Assembly: GCA_902786345.1 (NCBI GenBank)
Contig: CADACB010000008.1
Coordinates: 1 to 64,000, forward strand
Reading direction: 5' to 3'
DNA from: an uncultured Ruminococcus sp.
GTDB taxonomy: Bacteria > Bacillota > Clostridia > Oscillospirales > Acutalibacteraceae
Length of the DNA: 64,000 bases
The notes beneath the pieces were generated by a model, which was given only the letters and a program-made list of their open reading frames with translations, did not search any database and had not been told where the DNA came from. Below are positions 53,418-62,901 of the stretch, piece after piece. Positions within the stretch are counted from its first letter, which is position 1. The number at the start of each line of letters is the position of its first letter. The translations under genes were made by a program, and so were the position numbers.

Positions 53418-54725
53418 ATGGCAAACAAGGATGACAGCAGAAAAAACATTTACTGTTCCTTCTGCGGCAAATCTCAGGAAACTGTCGGCAGGATAATACA
53501 GGGTGCAGGTGCATATATCTGTGACGAATGTATCAGACTTTGCAATTCTATACTGAAAGATGATATATATGTCGTTGATGAACCCGAAGAAGACTTCAAC
53601 AGCCTTGATGAGCTTCCAAAACCAATGGAAATCAAAGCAAAGCTGGATGAATATGTAATCGGTCAGGATGAAGCAAAGATCGCACTTGCTGTTTCAGTTT
53701 ATAATCATTACAAAAGAATAAATTATAACGATGAAGATGATGTTGCTCTTAATAAGAGTAATGTACTTCTTCTTGGACCTTCCGGTGTGGGTAAGACATT
53801 GCTTGCACAAACACTTGCACGCATTCTTGATGTGCCTTTTGCAATTGCCGACGCAACAACGCTTACAGAGGCAGGATATGTCGGAGAGGATGTTGAAAAT
53901 ATACTTCTTCGTCTTATTCAGGCTGCTGATTTTGATATAAAAAAAGCTGAGCGAGGTATTATTTACGTTGATGAGATAGATAAGATTGCAAGAAAATCGG
54001 AAAACCCATCAATTACCCGTGATGTAAGCGGTGAAGGTGTACAACAGGCATTGTTGAAAATTCTTGAAGGTACTCTTTCCAACGTGCCTCCTCAGGGGGG
54101 AAGAAAGCACCCTCAGCAGGAGTTCATACAGATAGATACGACAAATATACTTTTTATATGCGGTGGAGCTTTTGACGGTCTTGAAAAGACAGTAGAAAAG
54201 CGTATGGGTTCGTCTGTACTTGGTTTTAATGCTGACATCAAGTCAAAGACTGAGCTTGATACAACCAGTTGGATGTCTGATGTAATACCTCAGGATCTTG
54301 TGAAATTCGGACTTATACCGGAGCTTGTGGGAAGACTTCCGGTTCTTACTGCACTTAACGGACTTGACGAAGATGCACTTGTGCGTATATTGAAGGAACC
54401 AAAGGATTCTCTTGTCAAGCAGTATACCAAGCTTTTCGCTCTTGATGGTGTTGAATTGGTATTTGATGATGATGCACTAAGGAGAATTGCAGGAAAAGCT
54501 ATTGAGCGCCATACCGGTGCGCGTGGTTTGCGTTCAATTATGGAGGATACTCTTAAAGTTCTTATGTATGAGATTCCTTCAGATGAAACAGTTACAAAGA
54601 TAACAATTACTGCAGGTACCATAAATGGTGATTCTGGGCCTGTTTTAGAGAGATCAAAAAGTAAACGTGTAAGACGTTTGTCCTCGGATAGATCATCAAA
54701 GAAAAAATCACGTAAGGGTGCGTAA
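53418..54725 (+). CDS. clpX: ATP-dependent Clp protease ATP-binding subunit ClpX
   Basis: ClpX is the AAA+ unfoldase feeding ClpP. The N-terminal zinc-binding domain has CSFCGKSQ and CDECIRLC. The AAA domain has Walker [14 protein letters not shown], Walker [14 protein letters not shown] and the pore loop [13 protein letters not shown]. The 435 residues end with a Lys/Arg/Ser-rich tail. It starts 12 bases after clpP. Confidence 0.98.
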   Translation: MANKDDSRKNIYCSFCGKSQETVGRIIQGAGAYICDECIRLCNSILKDDIYVVDEPEEDFNSLDELPKPMEIKAKLDEYVIGQDEAKIALAVSVYNHYKRINYNDEDDVALNKSNVLLLGPSGVGKTLLAQTLARILDVPFAIADATTLTEAGYVGEDVENILLRLIQAADFDIKKAERGIIYVDEIDKIARKSENPSITRDVSGEGVQQALLKILEGTLSNVPPQGGRKHPQQEFIQIDTTNILFICGGAFDGLEKTVEKRMGSSVLGFNADIKSKTELDTTSWMSDVIPQDLVKFGLIPELVGRLPVLTALNGLDEDALVRILKEPKDSLVKQYTKLFALDGVELVFDDDALRRIAGKAIERHTGARGLRSIMEDTLKVLMYEIPSDETVTKITITAGTINGDSGPVLERSKSKRVRRLSSDRSSKKKSRKGA

Positions 54726-54830
54726 AAGCGTCAATACCAGGATTTAATATATGTTTCTGTAGAATTTTGTTTTTGTTATATATGGAAATAAAAGCTGTCA
54801 TAGATCAATCGGTTCTTATGTCAGCAGGTG

Positions 54831-54887
54831 AAAACAGCAGATACGGTTTGCTTAAAGCTTCCGCATCTGCTGTTTTTATTTTTATTT
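54831..54887 (+). terminator. strong terminator of the tig-clpPX unit
   Basis: AAAACAGCAGATACGG (54831-54846) pairs with CCGCATCTGCTGTTTT (54861-54876) with one mismatch, followed by a T-rich run to 54887. A nested GCTT-a-AAGC lies in the loop. Confidence 0.9.
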
Positions 54888-54918
54888 GATTGTAATAACT
54901 GATGATATTATTCATTAA

Positions 54919-55083
54919 AACAGTGGACGAAACGAGATCAGTGACTGCGCCATTGCCGATGGGTTCAATGGGCGATACCTTACGCCTCAAGAAGAGGAGC
55001 TGAAGTTGAATGCTGATTGGCTGTCAGAGGCTATGCGAAATGAAGCTGAAGCTCCCTTTGTAGATTTTATGGCAAATAACTGA
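54919..55083 (+). pseudogene. relic of an unknown coding sequence, copy B
   Basis: After a stop at 54916-54918 the frame reads NSGRNEISDCAIADGFNG, then RYLTPQEEELKLNADWLSEAM, then RNEAEAPFVDFMANN and TGA at 55081-55083. No start codon precedes the conserved part, so this looks like the C-terminal end of a lost gene. The block GRYLTPQEEELKLNADWLSEAM matches copy A at 31993-32097. It lies in the 362-base spacer between convergent clpX and the HD-GNAT gene. The family is not recognised. Confidence 0.5.
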
Positions 55084-55087
55084 TATA

Positions 55088-56356
55088 TCAGCCCGGCAGA
55101 GGCATTAATCCGCTGTATTCACGCACAAGAGTATAACCAAGCTTGCGGCTTAAAGCAAAGGACTTTTCATTAGCACAGTCCCAGTATGGAAGTCTGCCGT
55201 GCTTAAAGCATGAAAGAATGAAACGTGACGCACAAATAAAAGCCAGACCTTTTCTGCGAAAGGCTGGGTGAGTTGCAACCATAACTTCATATCCGTCATC
55301 ACATACGGAATATGAGGAAACTCCACAGACTATTCTTCCGTTATATACAACAGCATAACCTCGTCCGTTTATTTCAAAATCCTTATAATCTTTAAAATTC
55401 TTGACAAAATACTTTGACCAGTCATTCCCGAGTGCCTGATAGTAAAGATCTTCTTTTATCCTGACAAGCTCAAATGCATCAGGCAATGAAGCTATATTGT
55501 CATTCAAAGCTTTTTTCGATATTTCCGGCTTGCTGCTCATTTGATAGCGTATTGTTTTTTTAAATCCGGCTGGGTGAATCTTGTTCAGCAACTTTCGTAT
55601 ATTCTTGTCAAGTGTTATTATTGTCATTTTATTTTCTTTGGCAAGCTCCAGAATATCCTTGAAGAAGTCTGTACATTTTGTGTTTCCTTCAAGGTATACG
55701 TATTCGCCAACAATTATTGCTGCAGCAGAAGGTGTACTAAGGTCGTCAACAAAAGCAATACCACATCTGCCGTCAAGAAAGCTTGTTGTGCAGCTGTCAG
55801 TGTGATCAGTAAAAAACTTATCAATAAATGATGCCTGTGTCTTAGGTAATTCATAAATAGAAGTGAGTGCAAAGCATTTGTTAAGAATGTCACATCCGCT
55901 TTTTGTACGGAATATATTTCTTCTTCCTGAGAGGACAGCAGGCTTTGAAAGACCATCCTCATATGCATTGACGATAAAATCGGCCTCAAGCAGTATACGG
56001 TAGTCAATTCCGTCTACACCGTCATATGTGTGATGATGAGCAACAAGAAATTTTACGCGCTCAATAGTTTCCGTATTGTTTATAATTCCGTTTAAAATGT
56101 CTCCTGCCGGTTCAGCCCCCTCAAGCTCTTGTAATGAACCGTCAGTGCTGTTGTATTTTTCCTCACAAACTTTAATGCCAATGTCGTGAACAATAGCGGC
56201 AAGTTCAAGAGTTAATTGCGTTTCAGTGTCAAGACATTCAAGTTCACCAATCAGTTTTGCATAGCTGTGCACCTTCAGAAAATGTGATATGCGTTTAGCA
56301 TCACCCCTGTAGTAGTCCATCATAGCTAATATGGTTTTATTTATTGCTTCCGTCAT
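55088..56356 (-). CDS. HD domain - GNAT acetyltransferase fusion
   Basis: The 422-residue protein joins two enzyme modules. Residues about 1-140 are an HD-type metal-dependent phosphohydrolase: ISHFLKVHSYAKLIGE, the HD pair in LELAAIVHDIGIKV, LVAHHHTYDG and LLEADFIVNA. Residues about 165-422 resemble the GNAT_acetyltran family, with the acetyl-CoA loop EVMVATHPAFRRKGLAFICASRF and PYWDCANEKSFALSRKLGY. I know no standard function for the combination. ATG 56356 has AAAGGA upstream and is preferred over GTG 56365. It overlaps the EamA gene end by 20 bases in a three-gene minus operon. Confidence 0.8.
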   Translation of the reverse strand: MTEAINKTILAMMDYYRGDAKRISHFLKVHSYAKLIGELECLDTETQLTLELAAIVHDIGIKVCEEKYNSTDGSLQELEGAEPAGDILNGIINNTETIERVKFLVAHHHTYDGVDGIDYRILLEADFIVNAYEDGLSKPAVLSGRRNIFRTKSGCDILNKCFALTSIYELPKTQASFIDKFFTDHTDSCTTSFLDGRCGIAFVDDLSTPSAAAIIVGEYVYLEGNTKCTDFFKDILELAKENKMTIITLDKNIRKLLNKIHPAGFKKTIRYQMSSKPEISKKALNDNIASLPDAFELVRIKEDLYYQALGNDWSKYFVKNFKDYKDFEINGRGYAVVYNGRIVCGVSSYSVCDDGYEVMVATHPAFRRKGLAFICASRFILSCFKHGRLPYWDCANEKSFALSRKLGYTLVREYSGLMPLPG

Positions 56357-57287
56357 CGTTGACACATCCTTTCTTGTAAAGATTGAAGTTTACAAGGAAA
56401 ATACCTGAACAAACCAACAGCAGAGAAACAATATTTTCCGTTGTAAATATATTTTCTCCGAGGAACAGACCTGACCACATTGTACCAAAAACAGGTATCA
56501 GCAGATTGAATACTGCGATACGACTGACATCGTTATGGAATAACAGCATAGTCCAAAGCATAAGAGCGACTCCTGCCATTGCCGACAAATATAAAAGAAT
56601 CCACACACAGTTCATATCATAAAATATCAGTCTTCCGCCGGACATTATCCCGACAAGTATGAGTGTCGAACCGCCCATAAAAAGTTGCCATCCTGAAACC
56701 TGAACAGGGTGTCTGTCTGAAGAAATTTTTTTGCTGATTATATTTCCCGATGCACCTGAAAGATTTGAGAGTATTATAAGTCCGTCTCCTGCAAGAGTGA
56801 ATTCACCAAGTTCGGTGCCAATGTTCATTACTATAATTCCTGTTATTCCTACAACACAGCCTGCGATTTTTTTATAGTTCAGCTTATCGTTTTTAAAAAA
56901 CAGAGACGAAAGAAGTACCGAAGCAAAGGCAGTCACAGAGTTAAGTATAGAGGTTTTTGTGCCGCTCACACTGACAATTCCGATATAAAGAAGAAGATAC
57001 TGCAAGAACGTCTGAAAAAAACCCAGTGCCGATACAGGAAGAACGTCTTTCTTTTTGAGTATCATATTTTCAGGTGAGATAAACATACCTATAAACAGTA
57101 CAATAACACCTGCTAAGGCAAATCTAAGTCCGGCAAAAATGAGAGTTGAGGGAATGTCGCCGCTGCCTATATAGAAAAGCCCATAACCAATTTTTATACA
57201 CGGAAAGGCAGTTCCCCACAGTAGTGTACAAAAGACAGCTACAGCGGATACAAAGAAAATATTTGAATGAATTTTATTTGTTTTCAC
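56337..57287 (-). CDS. EamA/DMT family transporter
   Basis: The 316-residue protein has ten hydrophobic segments in two EamA halves (FVSAVAVFCTLLWGTAFPCIKIGY, and LIILSNLSGASGNIISKKISS in the second half). Members export amino acids, metabolites or nucleotide sugars; the substrate here is unknown. It overlaps the TtcA-like gene start by 14 bases and the HD-GNAT gene by 20. Confidence 0.9.
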   Translation of the reverse strand: MKTNKIHSNIFFVSAVAVFCTLLWGTAFPCIKIGYGLFYIGSGDIPSTLIFAGLRFALAGVIVLFIGMFISPENMILKKKDVLPVSALGFFQTFLQYLLLYIGIVSVSGTKTSILNSVTAFASVLLSSLFFKNDKLNYKKIAGCVVGITGIIVMNIGTELGEFTLAGDGLIILSNLSGASGNIISKKISSDRHPVQVSGWQLFMGGSTLILVGIMSGGRLIFYDMNCVWILLYLSAMAGVALMLWTMLLFHNDVSRIAVFNLLIPVFGTMWSGLFLGENIFTTENIVSLLLVCSGIFLVNFNLYKKGCVNDDGSNK

Positions 57288-58146
57288 TTAGTGCCTCCTG
57301 AAAGCCATCATTTGCTTTGTTATTGTCAAATTGTTCAAGAAAATTATGTTCCTCTTTTTCTTTATAATATCCGATTATAGTGCTGAGATTAACACGCTCA
57401 ACACTCCGGAAAATATTTATGTCAACCTGAGGGTTTGTTTTTTTTAGTGTTTTGATAAGCTCCTTTATTTCCTGACGCTTTGAAGTGCCCGTGCCGTCGG
57501 CAGATTCATTTTGTTCAGTAAAACGGCAGGCACACTGCAAAAATTCAAGCTTATTGTAGTTTCTCCATGAAATAATATCCTTTTCACGAATATAATACAT
57601 CGGACGAATAAGCTCCATACCTCTGAAGTTTGTACTTTTTATCCTTGGCATCATTGTCTGTACTTGTGCACCATAAAGCATACCCATAAGAATTGTTTCC
57701 ACAACATCATCAAAATGATGTCCTAAAGCTATTTTATTGCATCCAAGCATCTGAGCTTGTTTATAGAGGTGACCTCTGCGCATTCTTGCACACAGATAGC
57801 AGGGATTTTTTTCGATATTTACAACAGCTCCGAAAATATCCGTATCAAAAATTTTAATAGGAATATCAAGGAATTTTGCGTTATCTATAATTTTTTTTCG
57901 GTTAACGGGAGCATATCCGGGATCCATAACAATGAATTCCATATCAAACGGATAATCGCCGTGACGTGAAAGCTCCTGCATCAGCTTTGCAAGCAGCATA
58001 GAATCCTTGCCACCGGAAATACATACAGCTATTTTATCTCCTTTTTCGATAAGCTTATAGTCTTTTACAGCACCTATAAACCTATGAAAAAGGGTTTTTT
58101 TGTATTTAGTAATTATACTATGTTCAACAGCGTTTGTTTTTTCCAA
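57274..58146 (-). CDS. TtcA-like tRNA thiolation ATPase
   Basis: PP-loop ATPases of the TtcA family thiolate cytidine 32 of tRNA using an iron-sulfur cluster. The 290-residue protein has the PP-loop AVCISGGKDSMLLAKLM, the Cys pair CYLCARMRRGHLYKQA, a third Cys in LEFLQCACRFTE and the HHFDDVVETILMG segment. TTG 58146 is used as start, preceded by CGGAGGG. It heads the three-gene minus operon. Confidence 0.87.
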   Translation of the reverse strand: MEKTNAVEHSIITKYKKTLFHRFIGAVKDYKLIEKGDKIAVCISGGKDSMLLAKLMQELSRHGDYPFDMEFIVMDPGYAPVNRKKIIDNAKFLDIPIKIFDTDIFGAVVNIEKNPCYLCARMRRGHLYKQAQMLGCNKIALGHHFDDVVETILMGMLYGAQVQTMMPRIKSTNFRGMELIRPMYYIREKDIISWRNYNKLEFLQCACRFTEQNESADGTGTSKRQEIKELIKTLKKTNPQVDINIFRSVERVNLSTIIGYYKEKEEHNFLEQFDNNKANDGFQEALSENK

Positions 58147-58176
58147 GCATATCCCTCCGTATCATATTACAAAAAT

Positions 58177-58206
58177 ATTATATCATTTTAGTTACCCTTA
58201 TGTCAA
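58177..58206 (-). promoter_or_regulatory. promoter of the TtcA-EamA-HD/GNAT operon
   Basis: On the minus strand perfect TTGACA (58201-58206) and TATAAT (58177-58182) are spaced 18 bases, with TGA before the -10. The transcript would start about 20 bases before the TTG start codon. Confidence 0.85.
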
Positions 58207-58352
58207 TTTTACATCATAGTAATACTTACTATTGCAGTTGTATTAACAGCGTGTTGATTCAGACCGCAATAAAAATGATTATCTATACAGCTGAATAAAA
58301 TTGAGCGAAGAGTAATATTAATTTATATCAGAAAATGAAGGGGATGTTAACG

Positions 58353-59279
58353 ATGTCGGAAAAACAATTTGAAGCTGCTGCTGATACGTTATGTGATGAA
58401 TTGAAGAATGTTGTGATGAGCATACCTGAAAGCAAGCGTGCGTCAATTCAGGAGATAAGGCTGCGGTCGGGAAAGCCGCTTACGATGACAGACGGTACGT
58501 CAACTCTTTTTGTAGACAATGCCGGAAGAATACTCTATTCGATCAGTAAAAATGCCTTCATAGTTACACAGAAACATTTATATGACACCTTCCGGAGACT
58601 TTGCGGATATTCTGTTTACAGCTGTCAGAATGAAATAAAAAACGGATTTATAACCATAAAGGGAGGACACCGCGCAGGACTTTGTGGTACAGCGGTTATA
58701 GAGAACGGAAAAATAACGGCTGTCAGTGATATATCATCGATCAATCTGAGAATATCAAGACAGATATTCGGAGTATCAGAGGAGATCATAAAAAAGATAT
58801 ATCCTCTAAACGGAGGTGTTCTTATTGCAGGAGCACCCTCAAGCGGAAAAACAACGATATTGCGTGATCTTGCATACAGATTATCTCTGGGAATGGACTG
58901 CCGTATGATGAGAACGGCTGTGATTGACGAAAGGGGAGAAATAGCAGGTACTTATTCGGGCAATGCATATAATGATCTTGGTTTATGTGATATACTTAAC
59001 GGTTATCCCAAGGGAGAGGGAATAATGCAAGCAATAAGGGCAATGTCTCCACAGGTGATAATATGCGACGAGCTTGGAGGTGAGGACGACTGTGTATATG
59101 CCGAGCAGGGATTCAACGCAGGCGCATATATAATTGCAACAATACATGCTTCATCATATGAGGAACTGATGAAGCGAAAGCAGGCACAGAGACTTATTGA
59201 CACAGGTGCATTCAAAAATATTGTCATTCTTGAATCGTGTGACAGACCATGCAAAATTTCGGAATTTATTACGATCTGA
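58353..59279 (+). CDS. spoIIIAA: stage III sporulation protein AA
   Basis: SpoIIIAA is the ATPase of the A-Q feeding-tube complex between mother cell and forespore. The 308 residues show EIRLRSGKPLTM, NGFITIKGGHRAGLCGTAV, Walker A IAGAPSSGKTTILRDLAY and VIDERGEIAG. It leads an eight-gene operon matching the B. subtilis order. ATG 58353 with GGGG upstream is preferred over ATG 58335. In other Bacillota the operon is under sigma-E control; TATACAGCT around 58284-58292 loosely resembles a sigma-E -10 but I cannot define a -35. Confidence 0.93.
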   Translation: MSEKQFEAAADTLCDELKNVVMSIPESKRASIQEIRLRSGKPLTMTDGTSTLFVDNAGRILYSISKNAFIVTQKHLYDTFRRLCGYSVYSCQNEIKNGFITIKGGHRAGLCGTAVIENGKITAVSDISSINLRISRQIFGVSEEIIKKIYPLNGGVLIAGAPSSGKTTILRDLAYRLSLGMDCRMMRTAVIDERGEIAGTYSGNAYNDLGLCDILNGYPKGEGIMQAIRAMSPQVIICDELGGEDDCVYAEQGFNAGAYIIATIHASSYEELMKRKQAQRLIDTGAFKNIVILESCDRPCKISEFITI

Positions 59280-59397
59280 CAGTTTCGTTGTCAGAAGTTA
59301 ATCTATAAAGACAGATCAGCTATACCAACCATATTTAAGTGTGATGATATATGAAAAGGCAAATCAAAAATAATTGAACATATAAGAGGTGCATATA

Positions 59398-59898
59398 ATG
59401 GAGCTTATAAAAATAGTGGGAGGACTGCTGATCATAGTCAGTGGTACATTCATAGGTATATATGCCTCTGAAAGATTAAAGGAAAAGGTGAGCTTTTTTG
59501 AACAGTATATTATATTTCTTACACGTGTCAGGACAACCGTAAGCTATACTTCAGCGGATATTAAAGAGCTTTTGACAGTCAATACATCTGTTCCTCTTGT
59601 AAGACCAGTTCTCAGGGATACACTCATATTGCTTGAAAGAGGAATTTCACTTGAAGAAGCGTGGAGAGGTGCTGTTGATATACACGTCAATGATAAGGAG
59701 GACAAAAAACTGATCTGTTATTTCGGAGATAATTTTGGCAGAAGTGATGTCAGCGGCGAGCTTAACAAGCTTGATCTGCATTGTGAGTTTGTAAAGCAGA
59801 GACTTGACCTGCTCAGGGAAGAGCTTAAAACAAAACAGCGTCTGTATCGTGTCATAGGTATGTTTTGTGGTGTACTCACAGCGGTGATACTGATATGA
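59398..59898 (+). CDS. spoIIIAB: stage III sporulation protein AB
   Basis: The 166-residue protein starts MELIKIVGGLLIIVSGTFIGIY, a short helix, and contains a helical soluble domain (LRDTLILLERGISLEEAW, ICYFGDNFGRSDVSGELNKLDLHC). It is SpoIIIAB by position and these motifs. ATG 59398 has AAGAGGTG upstream. The 118 bases before it contain nothing clear. Confidence 0.88.
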   Translation: MELIKIVGGLLIIVSGTFIGIYASERLKEKVSFFEQYIIFLTRVRTTVSYTSADIKELLTVNTSVPLVRPVLRDTLILLERGISLEEAWRGAVDIHVNDKEDKKLICYFGDNFGRSDVSGELNKLDLHCEFVKQRLDLLREELKTKQRLYRVIGMFCGVLTAVILI

Positions 59899-60017
59899 TA
59901 TGTTTTGGAATAGTGCATCAGGCTTAAAACGAAATTTAATGATCTGGTTCGGTTTTCCGAATTTATTATGATAATTTGAATATGAATATCTGATTGCCTT
60001 ATGGAGTGATGAAAAAA

Positions 60018-60212
60018 ATGAACGTAAATTTTATATTTAAAATAGCTGCAATAGGGATAATAGTAGCGGTATTGAGCCTTGTATTGTCACGCTCGGGACG
60101 TGAGGAACAGGCAATGATGACAACACTTGCGGGTCTTATCGTGGTTTTGCTTATGCTGGTTCAGCAAATATCAGAATTATTCACCACGATAGAAACTCTT
60201 TTCGGTTTTTGA
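60018..60212 (+). CDS. spoIIIAC: stage III sporulation protein AC
   Basis: This 64-residue membrane protein with two helices (NVNFIFKIAAIGIIVAVLSLVL and MMTTLAGLIVVLLMLVQQI) matches SpoIIIAC, MNVNFIFKIAAIG being typical. ATG 60009 and TTG 59994 are alternative starts. GGAG lies eleven bases before ATG 60018. Confidence 0.88.
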   Translation: MNVNFIFKIAAIGIIVAVLSLVLSRSGREEQAMMTTLAGLIVVLLMLVQQISELFTTIETLFGF

Positions 60213-60216
60213 AGCT

Positions 60217-60609
60217 ATGGAGCTTACAGGATTTTTCGCACTTGCAATAGCAGCTGCCTTTTGTGCATTGTCGCTGAAAAAATACGCTCCCGAAACCTCG
60301 GTTGTCATTGCGGTAGCTGCAAGTGCCGTATTGCTGATACAGATACTCTCACGTATTACACCGATAATCAATGAAATAAACACATTTGTTTCTGCCGCAG
60401 GAATAGACAGCTCATATGGTATCATTCTTATTAAAACTGTTGGCATTTGCTTTGTCTGTCAGTTTGTATCGGATGCATGCAGAGATGCAGGACAAGCCTC
60501 TCTCGCCTCAAAGGTAGAGCTTGCTTCAAAAATCTCGATTATAGTGATCTCTCTTCCTCTGTTTGAAAACATATTGAATACGGCTGCCGGACTGCTCATA
60601 AAGAATTGA
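60217..60609 (+). CDS. spoIIIAD: stage III sporulation protein AD
   Basis: The 130-residue polytopic protein has about three to four helices, with YGIILIKTVGICFVCQFVSDACRDAGQASLASKVELASK in the middle. This stretch is characteristic of SpoIIIAD. It starts five bases after spoIIIAC. Confidence 0.9.
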   Translation: MELTGFFALAIAAAFCALSLKKYAPETSVVIAVAASAVLLIQILSRITPIINEINTFVSAAGIDSSYGIILIKTVGICFVCQFVSDACRDAGQASLASKVELASKISIIVISLPLFENILNTAAGLLIKN

Positions 60610-60620
60610 GAAGTGATAAA

Positions 60621-61787
60621 ATGCGAATATTTATAAAGCTTATTTTCATGGTTATATGTATTGTTTCAATAATCGTTTTTGTATCTCCTGAAACGTTTGC
60701 CGCAAATATTACTGAAAATGAAAATATACCTGATATATATAATAAACAGCTTGAGGCGGCTGATTCTGAAAAGCTGTTTTCCGCATTGCCCGAGGAAACA
60801 AGAAAAAGTCTCACACAGGCAGGAATTACATCGGCGGATTACAAAGAGCTTTCTTCTATAAATACAGGGAATGTATTATCGCAGATGCTTACTTTTCTTA
60901 ATACAGGCAGCAGAACTCCGTTATGTGGATTTGCTGTGTGTATGGGAATATTGCTGCTGTGCTCACTGACAGAGGGCTTTCATACAGGACTTGCAGACCA
61001 GCGTATGAAATCTGTACAGAATGGTGTAGGAACAATGTGTGTATGTACTGCAGTGATAGCGCCGCTTTGTGCAACTACGGTAAAGGCTGCGGAAATTATC
61101 AGCGGAGCGTCAGGTTTTATTCTGCTTTATGCACCTATACTTGCAGGTTTGCTTGTTACATCCGGTAAACAGGCAACGGCTGCTTCTTACTACAGTACAA
61201 TGATCACTACGGGAAATATTGTTTCTTCTGCTGCGTCAAGACTTGTAGTTCCATTGATGAATATATTTCTTGCACTTTCGGTAACATCTGCTATTTCTCC
61301 AAAGCTCAGACTTGGCTCTTTGTGTGAATCGGTATATAAAATTGCAAAGTGGATACTTACACTTGTGATGTCTGTATTTGTGACAGTTATGTCGCTTCAA
61401 ACTATGGTTACTTCATCTATGGATAATGTCAGCAAACGTGCACTCCGGTTTGCTGTTGGTTCCTTTGTACCGGTTGTTGGCAATGTTCTTGGAGAAGCAC
61501 TTACAACCTTCAACGGAAGTCTTGAGCTGCTTCGCTCGGGTGCAGGAGTATTTGTGATAATAGCATCAGCATTTATTGTGCTGCCTGTGCTGCTTGAATG
61601 TATTATATGGCAGTTTTCATTATTCCTGCTTTCATCTGTTTCAGAGATACTTGGCCTTGCACAGATGACAGGTTTGCTTAAGGCTGTTTCAAAATGTGCA
61701 GGAATGCTAACAGCCTTATTGCTATGTGTTCTTACAGTGTTTATTATCACAACGGTTATAATACTTCTTGCCGGAAAGGGGACGTGA
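60621..61787 (+). CDS. spoIIIAE: stage III sporulation protein AE
   Basis: The 388-residue membrane protein has a signal-like N-terminus ending TFAAN, a soluble linker, then about seven helices with LCSLTEGFHTG, AAEIISGASGFILLYAPILAGLLVTSG and MVTSSMDNVSKRALRFAVGSFVPVVGNVLGEAL. It forms part of the channel. The frame opens at TTG 60606, but ATG 60621 follows GAGAAGTG. Confidence 0.92.
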   Translation: MRIFIKLIFMVICIVSIIVFVSPETFAANITENENIPDIYNKQLEAADSEKLFSALPEETRKSLTQAGITSADYKELSSINTGNVLSQMLTFLNTGSRTPLCGFAVCMGILLLCSLTEGFHTGLADQRMKSVQNGVGTMCVCTAVIAPLCATTVKAAEIISGASGFILLYAPILAGLLVTSGKQATAASYYSTMITTGNIVSSAASRLVVPLMNIFLALSVTSAISPKLRLGSLCESVYKIAKWILTLVMSVFVTVMSLQTMVTSSMDNVSKRALRFAVGSFVPVVGNVLGEALTTFNGSLELLRSGAGVFVIIASAFIVLPVLLECIIWQFSLFLLSSVSEILGLAQMTGLLKAVSKCAGMLTALLLCVLTVFIITTVIILLAGKGT

Positions 61788-62263
61788 TGAAAACGGATGA
61801 AGCTGCAAAATGGGCATTAGGAGTTTCAATATGTGCCCTGACGTCATGTATTGTTGAAATGCTCATATCAGATACCAGGCTCGAAAAAAATGTCCGTCGG
61901 GTATTGGGAATGTTTATGCTGTGTGTTGTACTGATACCCTTGTGCGGCGTGATAAATGATATATCAACCGAGCTTCCTGCGGTTGAATTTACTCTTGAAA
62001 CAGATCTGCCCGATAAAGTGTCGGAAATGAGGATAGATTATTTAAAGCGTTGTACAGCAGATCTTATTGAGAAAAAACTTAAGGAGCACGATATATCACC
62101 GCTTAAAGTAAGTGTCAATACGGATATTGACGATGATCTCAGCATAAATATGATAACAGCAGAGGTTACCCTTTCAGGTAAGGATTCACACAAGGCAGCA
62201 GATGCAGCTTTACTTATAAAGAATGAACTTGGAATAAGCTGTAAGACTTTGATAGTAAAATAG
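61787..62263 (+). CDS. spoIIIAF: stage III sporulation protein AF
   Basis: The 158-residue product has two N-terminal helices (EAAKWALGVSICALTSCIVEMLI and RRVLGMFMLCVVLIPLCGVI) and a soluble domain ending KNELGISCKTLIV. The ATG shares a base with the spoIIIAE stop (TGATG), so its translation is coupled. An upstream extension of 31 codons inside spoIIIAE is a shadow. Confidence 0.88.
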   Translation: MKTDEAAKWALGVSICALTSCIVEMLISDTRLEKNVRRVLGMFMLCVVLIPLCGVINDISTELPAVEFTLETDLPDKVSEMRIDYLKRCTADLIEKKLKEHDISPLKVSVNTDIDDDLSINMITAEVTLSGKDSHKAADAALLIKNELGISCKTLIVK

Positions 62264-62279
62264 AAGGAGTGATAATACT

Positions 62280-62885
62280 ATGAATGAAATAGCGAAGCCG
62301 GCTGAAAACGAAGAAGTTGACGTAACAAAAACAAAGCTTCTGAATAAGGATAGTATGCTCAGACTTATTGTTATTGCAGGTATCATAGGAATTGCTCTTA
62401 TATTCATATCTTCTGTATTCAAGAAGGAAGACGCCGGCAGCAGTAAGTCTGATTCTGAAATAAATACACCGGAGCTGACTGATGTAACAATTTATCGTCA
62501 GGAGCTTTGTGAAGAGCTTGGTAATATGATAGCAAGCATAGAGGGTGCCGGAAAAACTAAAATTATGCTTACAACAGACGGCACAGTACGCAATATATAC
62601 GCAGCAGATAATGATATACAGGAGCGTGAAAGTTCACGCAGGAATGACGCCGATGAAAACACAGACAAACAGAGTAACGAAAAAGTATCTTATATTACCG
62701 TAAGAAGCAAGGATGGTTCTGAGCACGCAGTAACTATCGGTCAGCTTATGCCGAGCATAAGGGGTGTTCTTGTAGTCTGTGAAGGAGGCGGCAGCGAACA
62801 GGTATGCAAGAGGATAAAGGAGGCGGTCGCAGCGGCACTTAATATATCGCAGTCACATATTTGTGTTACCAAAATGGTTAAATAA
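62280..62885 (+). CDS. spoIIIAG: stage III sporulation protein AG
   Basis: SpoIIIAG forms a ring in the intermembrane space. The 201-residue protein has one N-terminal helix (LRLIVIAGIIGIALIFISSVF). A ring-building motif domain of the EscJ/PrgK kind follows, with ELCEELGNMIASIEGAGKTKIMLTTDGT and IRGVLVVCEGGGSEQVCKRIKEAVAAAL. AGAAGGAGTG precedes the ATG. Confidence 0.92.
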   Translation: MNEIAKPAENEEVDVTKTKLLNKDSMLRLIVIAGIIGIALIFISSVFKKEDAGSSKSDSEINTPELTDVTIYRQELCEELGNMIASIEGAGKTKIMLTTDGTVRNIYAADNDIQERESSRRNDADENTDKQSNEKVSYITVRSKDGSEHAVTIGQLMPSIRGVLVVCEGGGSEQVCKRIKEAVAAALNISQSHICVTKMVK

Positions 62886-62901
62886 TGGGAGGAGATCAAT
62901 T

